Below are positions 36,368-47,233 of a stretch of DNA of 64,000 bases, in pieces. The notes under the pieces were generated by a model that saw only the letters and a program-made list of their open reading frames with translations, ran no database searches and was not told where the DNA came from. The DNA comes from Hyphomicrobiales bacterium. Its GTDB lineage: Bacteria > Pseudomonadota > Alphaproteobacteria > Rhizobiales > Rhizobiaceae. The stretch is taken from positions 285,412-349,411 of the forward strand of contig UBYA01000006.1 of NCBI GenBank assembly GCA_900469615.1. The letters run 5' to 3'. The position numbers and the translations under genes were made by a program. Within the stretch, counting starts at the first letter, position 1. Each line of letters begins with the position of its first letter.

Positions 36368-37030
36368 ATGAGCGACGATCCGATCCCCGCCGATAGCAAG
36401 CTCACCGCCTCCAAGCGCCGCTGGGCGGCGGAGGGCAAGTTTCTGACGGGGCGCATCAGTAGGCCCGAGACCGAGAGGCTGCCGCCGGGGCAGCATCTCG
36501 TCAAGAACTGGCCGGTGCTCGATCTCGGAGTGCAGCCGCAGATCTCCCCGTCGAGCTGGCGGCTCGACGTATTCGGCTTCGTGGAAAAGCGACTGAGCCT
36601 GGATTGGGCGGCTTTCCAGGCGATCGAACGGAGCACCCGCGTCAGCGATATCCACTGCGTGACGACCTGGTCGCGCTACGACAATCGCTGGGAAGGCGTT
36701 TCGACGCGCGATCTGCTCGATCTCGCCATGCCGACGCCCGAGGCGCGTCATGTGCTGCTGACGAGCTATGACGGCTACACCACCAACCTGCCGCTTTCGG
36801 ACTTCGCGGCCGAGGATGCGATCCTGGCGACCGCCTGGGAGGGGCAGCCGCTGACCGGCGAACATGGCGGCCCGATGCGGCTCGTCGTGCCGCATCTCTA
36901 TTTCTGGAAGAGCGCCAAATGGCTGAGCCGCATCGAGCTCATCGGCGCCGACAGGGCCGGCTTTTGGGAAAAGAACGGCTATCACATGCATGGCGACCCC
37001 TGGCGGGAGCAGCGCTATTCGGACGAATGA
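36368..37030 (+). CDS. Sulfite oxidase-like molybdopterin-dependent oxidoreductase
   Basis: A 220-residue protein of the oxidoreductase molybdopterin-binding fold. The likely molybdenum-ligand Cys lies in VSDIHCVTTWSRYDNRW, and the family's GYTTNLPLSDF and HGGPMRLVVPHLYFWKSAKW segments are present. There is no signal peptide or Tat motif and no heme or membrane partner gene, so it is predicted to be a cytoplasmic YedY-like relative of unknown substrate. The ATG at 36368 is chosen over an earlier one because the family N-terminus follows directly; AGAGGAAG lies at a good distance upstream. Confidence 0.85.
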   Translation: MSDDPIPADSKLTASKRRWAAEGKFLTGRISRPETERLPPGQHLVKNWPVLDLGVQPQISPSSWRLDVFGFVEKRLSLDWAAFQAIERSTRVSDIHCVTTWSRYDNRWEGVSTRDLLDLAMPTPEARHVLLTSYDGYTTNLPLSDFAAEDAILATAWEGQPLTGEHGGPMRLVVPHLYFWKSAKWLSRIELIGADRAGFWEKNGYHMHGDPWREQRYSDE

Positions 37031-37234
37031 TGCCGCGATGATGGGGGGCCGGGCGGCGTAGCCGACGAAAACGCGGCAAGGATCGCAATTTCTTATAGCG
37101 TCGCGCCGATTTTTGATGGCGCCGGCACAGGTTGCGGCTTTGCAAGCAATCGACATGGGCGTATTCAATGATCGTATGATTGTTGCCGGAACCGTCCGGC
37201 TCCCTTTGAACGCCATTCTCCGAAATTTGATGTC

Positions 37235-38674
37235 ATGACCGTTGCCCGGACCACAGATCAGCCTTCCGAAGAAAGTTTCGGCCGGCAGTCCCGCATCATT
37301 GCGCTAGTCGTCGCCGTCTCCTTCTTCATGCAGATCCTGGACGGCACCATCGTCACCACGTCGCTGCCGCAGATGGCGACGACGTTCGGCGTCGAGCCGG
37401 TGTCGATGAGCATCGGCATCACGGTGTATCTGCTCACCATGGCCGCCTTCGTGCCGCTGGCCGGCTGGGCGGGCGATCGCTTCGGCGCGCGGCGGGTGTT
37501 TCTGGCGTCCATCACCATCTTCACCGTGGCTTCGCTGTTTTGCGGCTTCTCGGGCAATCTGACCGAATTCATCATCGCCCGCGCCGTCCAGGGCGTCGGC
37601 AGCGCGCTGATGACGCCTGTCGGCCGCATCATCGTGCTGAAGAACGCGCGCAAATCCGATCTGGTGCATGCCATGTCGATGATCACCTGGCCGGCGTTGA
37701 CGGCCCCGGTCATCGGACCGGTGCTCGGCAGCTTCATCACCACCTATCTCACCTGGCACTGGAATTTTCTGATCAATATCCCGATCGGCATCGTCGGCCT
37801 GGGGTTGGTGCTGCGCTTCGTGCCGGACCAGCGGGAGGAAAAGGTCGCGCGGCTCGATTTCATCGGCTTTCTCCAATCGGCGGCGGGGCTGACCTTCCTG
37901 CTTGCCGGCCTCGAATTCGTGGTTCAGGGGACGACGGGGCTGGCGCCCAGCATCGGGCTCATTGCGGCGGGCGTGGTTTTCTCCGTCATCGCCACGCGGC
38001 ATTTCATGAGGGTCGATGCGCCCTTGCTCGATCTTTCCGCCTTCAAGGTGCAGACCTTCGCCATGTCGACGCTTTCGGCCGGTACTGCGAGCCGGGTCGC
38101 GATCAATGCCACGCCCTTCCTGATCCCGCTGCTGTTCCAGGTGGGCTTCGGCCGCACGGCGATCGACGCCGGCACCTATCTGCTGTTCTATTTTGCCGGC
38201 AATCTCGGCATGAAAGCGATCACGACGCAGATGCTGAAGATCTTCGGCTTCCGCAACGTGCTCGTCGTCAACGGCCTGATCTCGTCGGCCAGCATCGGCG
38301 GCTGCGCTTTCCTGTCGCCTTCGACGCCGGATCTGCTGATATATTGCCTGCTATTCATTGCCGGCCTTTCGCGGTCGATGAACTTCACGGCGCTGAACAC
38401 GCTCGGCTTTGCCGATATCCATGCCGCACAGCGCAGTTCCGCCTCGACATTGTCGAGCATGCTGCAACAGGTGTCGCTGTTGCTCGGCGTCGCCGTCGCG
38501 GCCGCCGTTCTCAATCTTTCACGCACGATTCATGGTGGGGAAACGCTCTCGCTTGTCGATTTTCACTGGGCTTTCCTCGTCGTTGGCCTTATCGGTGCCA
38601 TCTCCGCATTGCGTTTCATCAGCCTGCCGCACGATGCAGGCGCAGAGGTATCCCGCCATAAAGTGAAGACCTGA
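37235..38674 (+). CDS. MFS transporter, DHA2 (EmrB/QacA) family
   Basis: A 479-residue membrane protein with about 14 hydrophobic segments. The first helix carries the DHA2 motif MQILDGTIVTTSLPQM, the loop 2-3 motif reads GWAGDRFGARRVF, and the antiporter motif C region is in the fifth helix (ALTAPVIGPVLGSFI). It is a proton-driven drug or metabolite exporter of the inner membrane. It has no adaptor gene (emrA) beside it, so may act alone. No regulator gene is adjacent. A hairpin with 8-base arms at 38708-38732 follows its stop. Confidence 0.93.
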   Translation: MTVARTTDQPSEESFGRQSRIIALVVAVSFFMQILDGTIVTTSLPQMATTFGVEPVSMSIGITVYLLTMAAFVPLAGWAGDRFGARRVFLASITIFTVASLFCGFSGNLTEFIIARAVQGVGSALMTPVGRIIVLKNARKSDLVHAMSMITWPALTAPVIGPVLGSFITTYLTWHWNFLINIPIGIVGLGLVLRFVPDQREEKVARLDFIGFLQSAAGLTFLLAGLEFVVQGTTGLAPSIGLIAAGVVFSVIATRHFMRVDAPLLDLSAFKVQTFAMSTLSAGTASRVAINATPFLIPLLFQVGFGRTAIDAGTYLLFYFAGNLGMKAITTQMLKIFGFRNVLVVNGLISSASIGGCAFLSPSTPDLLIYCLLFIAGLSRSMNFTALNTLGFADIHAAQRSSASTLSSMLQQVSLLLGVAVAAAVLNLSRTIHGGETLSLVDFHWAFLVVGLIGAISALRFISLPHDAGAEVSRHKVKT

Positions 38675-38707
38675 TCAAAACCCTCAAATTCTTAACGATA
38701 TTGAGAC

Positions 38708-38732
38708 GCAAGCCGCTGTAAAACCGGCTTGC
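38708..38732. terminator. Hairpin after the MFS gene
   Basis: GCAAGCCG and CGGCTTGC form an 8-base stem with a 9-base loop between the MFS gene and the next gene. No T run follows, so it is a weak terminator candidate. Confidence 0.4.
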
Positions 38733-38778
38733 CAGTTCCCATATGAATCTTGCGTCAACTCCCATAGGAGGCAGTCCC

Positions 38779-39084
38779 ATGCTGCTCAAAACCCTCGCCA
38801 TTTCCGCTCTCGTCGTCGGCATGTCCAGCGCTGCCATGGCGGAACCGGTGCACAAGCATCATCCCAAGCGCGTCGATGTCGAGGCGTTCCAGGCCGATGT
38901 AGGCAATGTCGACCATTCGAAGGACGCAATCCTTCCCGACGGCACGATCAATACCGATCCCTCGGTAACGGGCCCGATCCGCGCCGGCGACTCGATTTCC
39001 CGGCTGCAATGCGCTGCCGCCCCCAATTCTGTCGGCGCGCGCTCGAACACGTTTTCCGCTGGCTCGGCCTCGCTTTGCCCATAA
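38779..39084 (+). CDS. Small exported protein of unknown function
   Basis: A 101-residue product. The ATG at 38779 follows an ideal AGGAGG site and opens a signal peptide (LKTLAISALVVGMSSAAMAE); the mature part begins with a His/Lys-rich stretch (PVHKHHPKRVD) and is otherwise polar, with two cysteines. I do not recognise the family. Its strong ribosome binding site and clean signal peptide make it a real gene. It is followed by a convergent VapC gene. Confidence 0.75.
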   Translation: MLLKTLAISALVVGMSSAAMAEPVHKHHPKRVDVEAFQADVGNVDHSKDAILPDGTINTDPSVTGPIRAGDSISRLQCAAAPNSVGARSNTFSAGSASLCP

Positions 39085-39106
39085 CGGCGAGGCTGCATCG
39101 GATAGC

Positions 39107-39502
39107 TCAAGCCAGTTCGATGTCCGTCCGATTGAACCGGTCGCTTTTCGATAGCAGCGGCTGGCGATAATAGCGGGCGCAGGCATACGTCATGCAGTCG
39201 TCAAGGCTGAGGCGCGCCGAATGGTCGCCCTGGCCGTAGCGTTCGTAAGCTTCGGTTGCCAAAATGGCGGCACGCGGCGGCACGGCGAGCAGCTGGATGT
39301 TCATGAGCTGCAGAAACGTGCGCACCGCTTCGCCGGCCTCGGTCGGCGATAGTCCCAAAACGGCGGACACCTGGATTGCGGCATGCGCGGCGGCCAGTGG
39401 CGAGGTCATTCGTGCCGTTGCCGGCTGCATACGGATCGCGAAGACCCGGGCCTCCTCCTCGTCGGTCATCATTGCCGACAGCACCGAAACATCGATGAAC
39501 AT
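39107..39502 (-). CDS. VapC-type PIN-domain toxin
   Basis: A 131-residue PIN-domain ribonuclease. Acidic active-site residues are in MFIDVSVL, the DEEEARVF segment and LSLDDCMTYACARYYRQPLL near the C-terminus. It would cleave RNA when freed from its antitoxin. It starts on the last base of the upstream antitoxin stop (TAATG overlap), the typical vapBC arrangement. The frame is intact, unlike the PIN gene at 27080. Confidence 0.88.
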   Translation of the reverse strand: MFIDVSVLSAMMTDEEEARVFAIRMQPATARMTSPLAAAHAAIQVSAVLGLSPTEAGEAVRTFLQLMNIQLLAVPPRAAILATEAYERYGQGDHSARLSLDDCMTYACARYYRQPLLSKSDRFNRTDIELA

Positions 39503-39729
39503 TAAGCCTCTCCCGTCCTGCCGGGGCCTTCACCCTTGGCGCTGGCCTTCTGTCTGAGGTTGCGGCAGAAGGCGACGGCGATATCGGCAAGGGCCGGTTT
39601 GGTCAGCTCTTCATCCAGCGCCTTCTGCAAGGCGAGCCGGACCGCCTCGGTCTTGGTGGAAGCTTTGGTCAGGGCCTGATAGCGCCGGGCCAGCCGATCG
39701 ATGGCGTCATCCTTGATATAAAGCGGCAT
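39502..39729 (-). CDS. VapB-type antitoxin (Rv0623-like family)
   Basis: A 75-residue antitoxin with the family segment MPLYIKDDAIDRLARRYQAL and KTEAVRLALQKALDEEL, a ribbon-helix-helix-like DNA-binding N-terminus, and a basic, flexible C-terminus. It is upstream of and overlaps the toxin gene by one base. The ATG at 39729 follows AAGGA. It should autoregulate the pair through the inverted repeat just upstream. Confidence 0.87.
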   Translation of the reverse strand: MPLYIKDDAIDRLARRYQALTKASTKTEAVRLALQKALDEELTKPALADIAVAFCRNLRQKASAKGEGPGRTGEA

Positions 39730-39751
39730 GGAATATCCTTCTTGTTTTGAT

Positions 39752-39772
39752 GGATATCCTTAGGACGTATCC
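39752..39772. promoter_or_regulatory. Candidate VapB operator
   Basis: GGATA-N11-TATCC is an inverted repeat 23 bases upstream of vapB, and its left half contains the perfect palindrome GGATATCC. Toxin-antitoxin operons are normally autoregulated through such repeats, so this is the most likely site. Confidence 0.5.
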
Positions 39773-39901
39773 GCCGCGTGGGCAATCGCTTCCGCCATCG
39801 GCACGGGCTCCGCAGTTTACAGCGATATTTAAATGACGAACATCATCTAACGTGATAGCAATGGGGCAGAGGATACCGTTTGCTGACCGCGAGGAGATGT
39901 C

Positions 39902-41092
39902 ATGCCGGCCATCGATCCCATCGTTATCGTTTCCGCCACCCGCACGCCGCTGGGCCGCTTCCAGGGAGAGCTTGCGTCATTGCAGGCGCCTGAACTCGGC
40001 GCGCATGTCATCCGGGCCGCGCTTGAGCGTGCCGGCCTTTCGGCAGAGAGGGTGGACGAGGTTCTGTTCGGCTGCGTTTTGCCTGCGGGGCAGGGGCAGG
40101 CACCGGCCCGTCAGGCTGCGCGCGGGGCCGGCCTGCCGGATGCCGTCGGCGCCACGACGATCAACAAGGTTTGCGGCTCGGGCATGAAGGCGACCATGCT
40201 GGCGCATGACCTTATTCTCGCCGGATCGGCCTCGATTGCGGTTGCGGGCGGCATGGAATCCATGTCGAATGCGCCTTATCTGCTCGCCAAGGCACGCGGT
40301 GGCTATCGCATGGGCCACGACCGTATCTTCGACCATATGATGCTCGACGGGCTGGAAGACGCCTATGAGAAGGGCCGCTCCATGGGCGATTTCGGCGAGA
40401 TGGCGGTCGAGGCCTATCAATTCAGCCGCGACGATCAGGACGCCTACGCGGTCGAGACCCTGTCTCGCGCCCGCAACGCGCTCGAGACGGGTGCTTTCGA
40501 GGCTGAGATTACTCCGGTTTCGGTAACGGCGAAGGGCGGCCCCGTCATAATATCGAAGGACGAACATCCGCAGAAGGTCTCGCCGGAGAAGATCCCGACA
40601 CTGAAGCCCGCCTTCCGCAAGGACGGCACGATCACGGCCGCCAGCGCTTCGGCCAATGCCGATGGCGCCGCTGCCCTCGTCCTGACGCGCCGCTCCGTGG
40701 CCGAGCGCGAGGGCTTGCCCATCCTCGCCGAGATCAAGGCGCATGCCACGCACAGCCAAGAGCCGGCCTGGTACACCACCGCGCCGATCCCGGCGATCCG
40801 CAAGGTGCTCGACAAGACGGGATGGAAGATCGGCGATGTCGATCTGTTCGAGATCAATGAAGCCTTCGCCGTCGTCGCCATGGCTGCGGCCAAGGAGCTT
40901 GGCATTGCGCGCGACCGCCTCAACGTCAACGGCGGCGCCTGTGCGCTCGGCCACCCCATCGGCGCCACCGGCGCACGGCTGATCGTAACGCTGCTTCATG
41001 CGCTGGAGCGTCAGGGGGCGAGGCGCGGTGTCGCGGCACTCTGCATCGGCGGCGGCGAGGCGACGGCGATTGCGGTGGAGCGGGTCGGATAG
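39902..41092 (+). CDS. Acetyl-CoA C-acyltransferase (thiolase)
   Basis: A 396-residue thiolase that condenses or cleaves 3-ketoacyl-CoA. The nucleophilic Cys is residue 91 in NKVCGSGMKATM; the second catalytic site GGACALGHPIGATGAR gives the His, and the C-terminal CIGGGEATAIAVE contains the second Cys. The protein is cytoplasmic and of normal length. No acyl-CoA dehydrogenase, hydratase or PHB gene is adjacent, so it could be biosynthetic (PhaA/AtoB type) or degradative. The ATG at 39902 follows GAGGAG. Confidence 0.93.
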   Translation: MPAIDPIVIVSATRTPLGRFQGELASLQAPELGAHVIRAALERAGLSAERVDEVLFGCVLPAGQGQAPARQAARGAGLPDAVGATTINKVCGSGMKATMLAHDLILAGSASIAVAGGMESMSNAPYLLAKARGGYRMGHDRIFDHMMLDGLEDAYEKGRSMGDFGEMAVEAYQFSRDDQDAYAVETLSRARNALETGAFEAEITPVSVTAKGGPVIISKDEHPQKVSPEKIPTLKPAFRKDGTITAASASANADGAAALVLTRRSVAEREGLPILAEIKAHATHSQEPAWYTTAPIPAIRKVLDKTGWKIGDVDLFEINEAFAVVAMAAAKELGIARDRLNVNGGACALGHPIGATGARLIVTLLHALERQGARRGVAALCIGGGEATAIAVERVG

Positions 41093-41150
41093 ATGCCTTT
41101 TCAGGCGCGCTTGCTTCATCGGCGTTGGCGAAACTGACCCGCATCCCAGC

Positions 41151-41173
41151 CTTCTCCCCGCTTGGGGGAGAAG
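41151..41173. repeat. Palindromic CTTCTCCCC intergenic element
   Basis: CTTCTCCCC and GGGGGAGAAG form a hairpin around GCTT, about 60 bases before the longer family B element. It is probably a fragment of the same mosaic repeat. Confidence 0.6.
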
Positions 41174-41229
41174 CGACGACCGTGCAAGAGGTGAGCTTGC
41201 GGGAAATATCGTAGGCTATTGTCGCGTAC

Positions 41230-41336
41230 CCCCTTCTCCCCTCGGGGAGAAGGTGCCGCAGGCGGATGAGGGGGCCGCGAAGGGCACGAGGCCGATGGGT
41301 CCGAGGCAATCAACCCCCTCATCCGACTCTTCGGGC
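41230..41336. repeat. Mosaic palindromic repeat, family B copy 1 (RIME-like)
   Basis: The element opens with CCTTCTCCCC-TC-GGGGAGAAGG, continues with GTGCCGCAGGCGGATGAGGG, and closes with CCCCCTCATCCGACTCTTCG, so the two ends pair imperfectly over about 30 bases. A second copy starts at 63873 with near-identity over the first 60 bases. It lies in the 272-base gap between the convergent thiolase and cueR genes. Confidence 0.75.
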
Positions 41337-41364
41337 CTGCAGCCATCCAAGCCGCCGCCCATTC

Positions 41365-41751
41365 TCACCCTTCCGAAAGCTCCTCCAAGATCGGGCAATC
41401 CGGCCGCTCGTTGCCGTGGCAGGCGTGAACCAGATGTTCCAGCGTGTGGCGCAGTTCCGTCAGTTCGCGGATCTTGCGGTCGATTTCGATGAGCTTCGTC
41501 GCCGCGATGTCCTTGACGTCGGCGCTGGCGCGGCTCTTGTCTTCGTAGAGCGCCAATAATTGCCGGCACTCCTCCACCGAGAAGCCGAGGCTGCGCGAGC
41601 GATGAAGGAAGCGCAGCTTGTGCACGTCGTCGGCGCCATAGTCGCGGTAGCCGTTATTGCTGCGGTCCGGCCGGATCAGCCCGATATCCTCGTAGTAGCG
41701 GATCGTCTTCGCCGGGAGGCCGGAACGGCCGGATGCTTCGCCGATGTTCAT
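41365..41751 (-). CDS. cueR: Cu(I)-responsive MerR-family regulator CueR
   Basis: A 128-residue MerR regulator. The winged helix (residues 1-70, IGEASGRSGLPAKTIRYYED) is followed by a dimerisation helix and a C-terminal metal loop ACHGNERPDCP, with cysteines at 111 and 119, matching the C-X7-C pair that binds Cu(I) in CueR. The ATG at 41751 is 10 bases downstream of the copper ATPase stop on the same strand, so the two form an operon. It should activate the promoter at 44311-44341 when copper rises. Confidence 0.95.
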   Translation of the reverse strand: MNIGEASGRSGLPAKTIRYYEDIGLIRPDRSNNGYRDYGADDVHKLRFLHRSRSLGFSVEECRQLLALYEDKSRASADVKDIAATKLIEIDRKIRELTELRHTLEHLVHACHGNERPDCPILEELSEG

Positions 41752-41761
41752 CTCTGTTCTC

Positions 41762-44272
<2,511 letters not shown>

Positions 44273-44310
44273 ATCCAAACTCCCTTGCCCCGGATGAGGC
44301 GCCGGATTGC

Positions 44311-44341
44311 TTTATGAACCTTCCTGTTACTGGAAGGTCAA
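44311..44341 (-). promoter_or_regulatory. CueR-activated promoter and operator of copA-cueR
   Basis: On the minus strand TTGACC (44341-44336) and CATAAA (44316-44311) are separated by exactly 19 bases, the overlong spacer typical of MerR-family promoters. The spacer centres on CCTTCC-N7-GGAAGG (44319-44337), matching known CueR/copA operators. This is direct sequence support for copper control of the operon. Confidence 0.88.
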
Positions 44342-44445
44342 GGGGAAAATAGTGATTGCCGTCCACAGTTGACAGGGTCGCCTTCCTATCTCACCGCGAA
44401 CGGCGGTGATAAGTTCCGTAAGACCGATGCAATGACGTGATTCCA

Positions 44446-45555
44446 ATGCGATATGATCTGACCACTCTCCCGCTTCCCACGCTTCTGCCTGCTGTCGTCA
44501 AGGCGGAAGACATGCTGGCGCGGCTGGACGAGCGTGTGCTTCGGCATGCGGTGGCGGATGGTTTTCGCGAGCGCGGCCATTTTTTCGATGCCGCCGGGGC
44601 GCTCTGGATCGGCGGCGAACTGGTGCATGTGGAGGATCTGGTTCTGCACGATGCCCGCATGGATACGCGCACGCCGACGCATGAGCTGACCATCGCCCAT
44701 GCCGTGCTGCGGACCCGGCGCCGTCTTTGGACCGCCGATCCTTCCTGGGGGCTGGAGGCGGCCGGCCTTGCCGTCCTGCGCGGCGACGTGGGAGAGGCAG
44801 AAGACGCGATTGCGCCGCGCTCGGCGTCTGCCCCGACCATGGAAGCCGACGAGCCGGAGGAGGATGAGGAGGATTTCGGTGTCGATTTCGCCGAGATCGA
44901 CGCCATCCTCGCCCGATCCGACAAGATCCTCAATGGTGGCGTTCCGGAGCCCCGCCCGGCGACAACCGATGCGGACGACCCTCTTGCGCTTATCCGCGAC
45001 GAGGATTGGGACGAGGACGAGCGGCTGGAAAGCTGGCGGTCTCTCATACGCGAGGCGGACCTGCTGCCGCCGGTTCTGGGCGCCGCGGTGCTTTTCGATG
45101 CCTGGGAGCGGATCGAGCCGCTGCGGCGCCAGCACTGGCTCGGCGGCCTGCTGGTCAGCGCCTATCTGCGCAGCCGCGGCAAGATCACCTCGCATCTCTT
45201 CTGCCTGAATGTCGGCTTGAAAGCCGTCCGGCACGACCGGCGGCGCGCGCCGGATCGCACCACGCGTCTCCTGGCCTTTCTGGAGGCCATGGCGCTGTCG
45301 GCCGATTCGGGCTTGAAGGAGCTGGATCGCCTGTCTCTCGCCAGGCTGCAGATGGAATCGCGGCTCAAGGAACGGCGGTCGAACAGCAGCCTGCCGGAGG
45401 TCATCGACATCGTGCTGTCGCGGCCGATCGTTTCGGCAAAGATGATCGCGCGCCATGTCGGCGTCACCTCGCGGGGAGCGCTCAACCTTGTAACCGAGCT
45501 CGGCCTGCGCGAGATGACCGGCCGTGGGCGCTACCGCGGCTGGGGGGTTCTTTAA
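44446..45555 (+). CDS. DUF1612 and helix-turn-helix protein (RHE_PE00001-like)
   Basis: A 369-residue protein. The N-terminal two thirds follow the DUF1612 pattern (WIGGELVHVEDLVLHDARMD, HAVLRTRRRLW, and DLLPPVLGAAVLFDAWERIE), and the C-terminal end has a helix-turn-helix (SRPIVSAKMIARHVGVTSRG, then ALNLVTELGLREMTGRGRY). The middle is very acidic (EADEPEEDEEDFGVDFAEID). This architecture is characteristic of a rhizobial family often found on plasmids; function is unknown, perhaps a regulator. The start is uncertain (ATG 44446 or GTG 44437) with no clear ribosome binding site. It lies between the copper operon and an RND operon. Confidence 0.8.
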   Translation: MRYDLTTLPLPTLLPAVVKAEDMLARLDERVLRHAVADGFRERGHFFDAAGALWIGGELVHVEDLVLHDARMDTRTPTHELTIAHAVLRTRRRLWTADPSWGLEAAGLAVLRGDVGEAEDAIAPRSASAPTMEADEPEEDEEDFGVDFAEIDAILARSDKILNGGVPEPRPATTDADDPLALIRDEDWDEDERLESWRSLIREADLLPPVLGAAVLFDAWERIEPLRRQHWLGGLLVSAYLRSRGKITSHLFCLNVGLKAVRHDRRRAPDRTTRLLAFLEAMALSADSGLKELDRLSLARLQMESRLKERRSNSSLPEVIDIVLSRPIVSAKMIARHVGVTSRGALNLVTELGLREMTGRGRYRGWGVL

Positions 45556-45623
45556 GCGCTGCAACGACCGGCTGCGGTGGATCTATCCAGCGTTGCACCT
45601 GCAACCCTGATTTTTCGTCCAAT

Positions 45624-45638
45624 GTAACGGTTTGTTAC
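45624..45638. promoter_or_regulatory. Inverted repeat upstream of the MdtABC-type operon
   Basis: GTAAC-GGTTT-GTTAC lies 132 bases before the RND adaptor start in a 214-base gap. It could be an operator for an unlinked regulator, because no regulator gene adjoins this operon; the evidence is symmetry only. Confidence 0.35.
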
Positions 45639-45769
45639 GCTAAGTGGCGCTAAAATGGACAAAATTTAATGGCCATACCAAATTCCTAAGCGATGCGATG
45701 CAAGCTAAAGTCGCGCAATAGATATCGGTGGGTCACGGATCGCCGAAGGCTTTGAAGGAAGGTGTGTGG

Positions 45770-47233
45770 ATGGCTCGGACGTTTCGGGTCGTAGTGTGGT
45801 TGGCGGTGATCGGCGCGGTGGGATACGGCGCCTATGCGACCCGCGATCGCTGGCTTGGGCCGGCGGAGAGGCTGCTCGGCTATCAGAACGCCGCAGCGCC
45901 TGCCGAGCAGGCGCAAGGCGAGCGCCGTGGCGGCCAGGGCCAAGGTGGCGGCGGAAGGCGGCGCAGCATGTCGCAGTTCAGCGGCCCGATCCCGGTGCTG
46001 GCGGCCGATGTCGCGACGGCCGACGTGCCTGTCTATATCGATGGCGTGGGGTCGGTGAAGGCGCTCAATACCGTTACGGTGCGCGCGCAGATCAGCGGCA
46101 AGATCGTCGAGATCGATTTCGAGGAAGGCCAGGACATCAAGAAGGGCGATGTCATCGCCCGCATCGACGATGGCGTCTACAAGGCGCAGCGTGACCAGGC
46201 CGTCGCCAAGAAGGCGCAGGACGAAGCCCTCCTTGCCGGCGCCCAGCGTGACCTCGCCCGCTTTCAGCTCATGGTGAAGAGCGCGTCCGGCACGCAGCAG
46301 CAGGTCGACACGCAGATGTCCCTCGTCGCGCAATATACGGCGCAGATCCAGGTCGATGTGGCGGCCATCGAAAGCGCGCAGGCGACCCTCGACTACACGA
46401 CGATCAAGGCGCCGATCGACGGGCGCACCGGCATCCGAAACGTCGACGTCGGCAACCTCGTCAGCTCGTCGGATGCGACCGGCATCGTCACGCTGTCGCA
46501 AATCCAGCCGATTTCCGTCCTGTTCTCCATTCCGCAGCAGCAGCTTGCCCGCGTCAATGCGGCCAGCGCCGCCGGAACGCTTTCCGTCCAGGCAATGGCC
46601 AGCGATGGCCAGACGGTGATCGACAACGGCACGCTGGGCGTGGTCGACAATCAGGTCGATCCGACCACCGGCACGGTCAAGCTGAAGGCGAATTTTCCGA
46701 ACGAGAAGCTGGCGCTGTGGCCCGGCGCCTTCGTCAATGCCCGCCTGCTGGTGGAGACGCTGAAGGGCGTCACGGTCGTTCCGAGCGCCGCCGTGCAGCG
46801 CGGGCCGAACGGCACGTTCGTCTATGTCATCAACCAGGGCCAGACGGTTGCGATGAAACCGGTGAAGGTGCGCCAGCAGGACGATACGCTTGCCGTCATC
46901 GCCGAAGGCATATCGCCGGGCGACAAGGTGGTGACGACGGGCTTCGCGCGGCTTCAGGATGGATCGAAGGTGCAGATCTCGACCAATCCCGATCAGGCCT
47001 CGCCGGGTGCGCCGGCAACGGACGATCAAGGTCAGCCGGTTGCGGAAAACGACCCGCAGAATGGCGGTTCTGGCAGCGCCAACGCGGCCGAGCGCCCGCA
47101 TCGCCGGCATAATGGCCAGAATGGAAACGGCGGCCATCGCGGCCAGCATGCCGCGGGCGCCGAACAGGGAGCCGATACGAGCGGCGGCTCCGCATCCGGC
47201 AATTCTTCCGCAGCGCCGACGCAGCAACAATGA
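45770..47233 (+). CDS. RND efflux periplasmic adaptor (MdtA type)
   Basis: A 487-residue membrane-fusion protein with an uncleaved N-terminal anchor or signal (FRVVVWLAVIGAVGYGAYAT), then a Gly/Arg/Gln-rich linker (GERRGGQGQGGGGRRR), the lipoyl and barrel domains (VRAQISGKIVEIDFEEGQDI, TIKAPIDGRTGIRNVDVGNL) and a long, low-complexity C-terminal tail (about residues 415-487, rich in Gly, Asn, Gln, His). The ATG at 45770 follows GGAAGG. It is the first gene of an adaptor-permease-permease operon; its stop overlaps the next start (ATGA). The tail is unusual for MdtA. Confidence 0.92.
   Translation: MARTFRVVVWLAVIGAVGYGAYATRDRWLGPAERLLGYQNAAAPAEQAQGERRGGQGQGGGGRRRSMSQFSGPIPVLAADVATADVPVYIDGVGSVKALNTVTVRAQISGKIVEIDFEEGQDIKKGDVIARIDDGVYKAQRDQAVAKKAQDEALLAGAQRDLARFQLMVKSASGTQQQVDTQMSLVAQYTAQIQVDVAAIESAQATLDYTTIKAPIDGRTGIRNVDVGNLVSSSDATGIVTLSQIQPISVLFSIPQQQLARVNAASAAGTLSVQAMASDGQTVIDNGTLGVVDNQVDPTTGTVKLKANFPNEKLALWPGAFVNARLLVETLKGVTVVPSAAVQRGPNGTFVYVINQGQTVAMKPVKVRQQDDTLAVIAEGISPGDKVVTTGFARLQDGSKVQISTNPDQASPGAPATDDQGQPVAENDPQNGGSGSANAAERPHRRHNGQNGNGGHRGQHAAGAEQGADTSGGSASGNSSAAPTQQQ

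Noticed and set aside
41093..41364. CRISPR-like repeated GGGGAGAAGG/CCTTCTCCCC units
   Set aside because: The units are inverted, not regularly spaced direct repeats, and match dispersed rhizobial palindromes.
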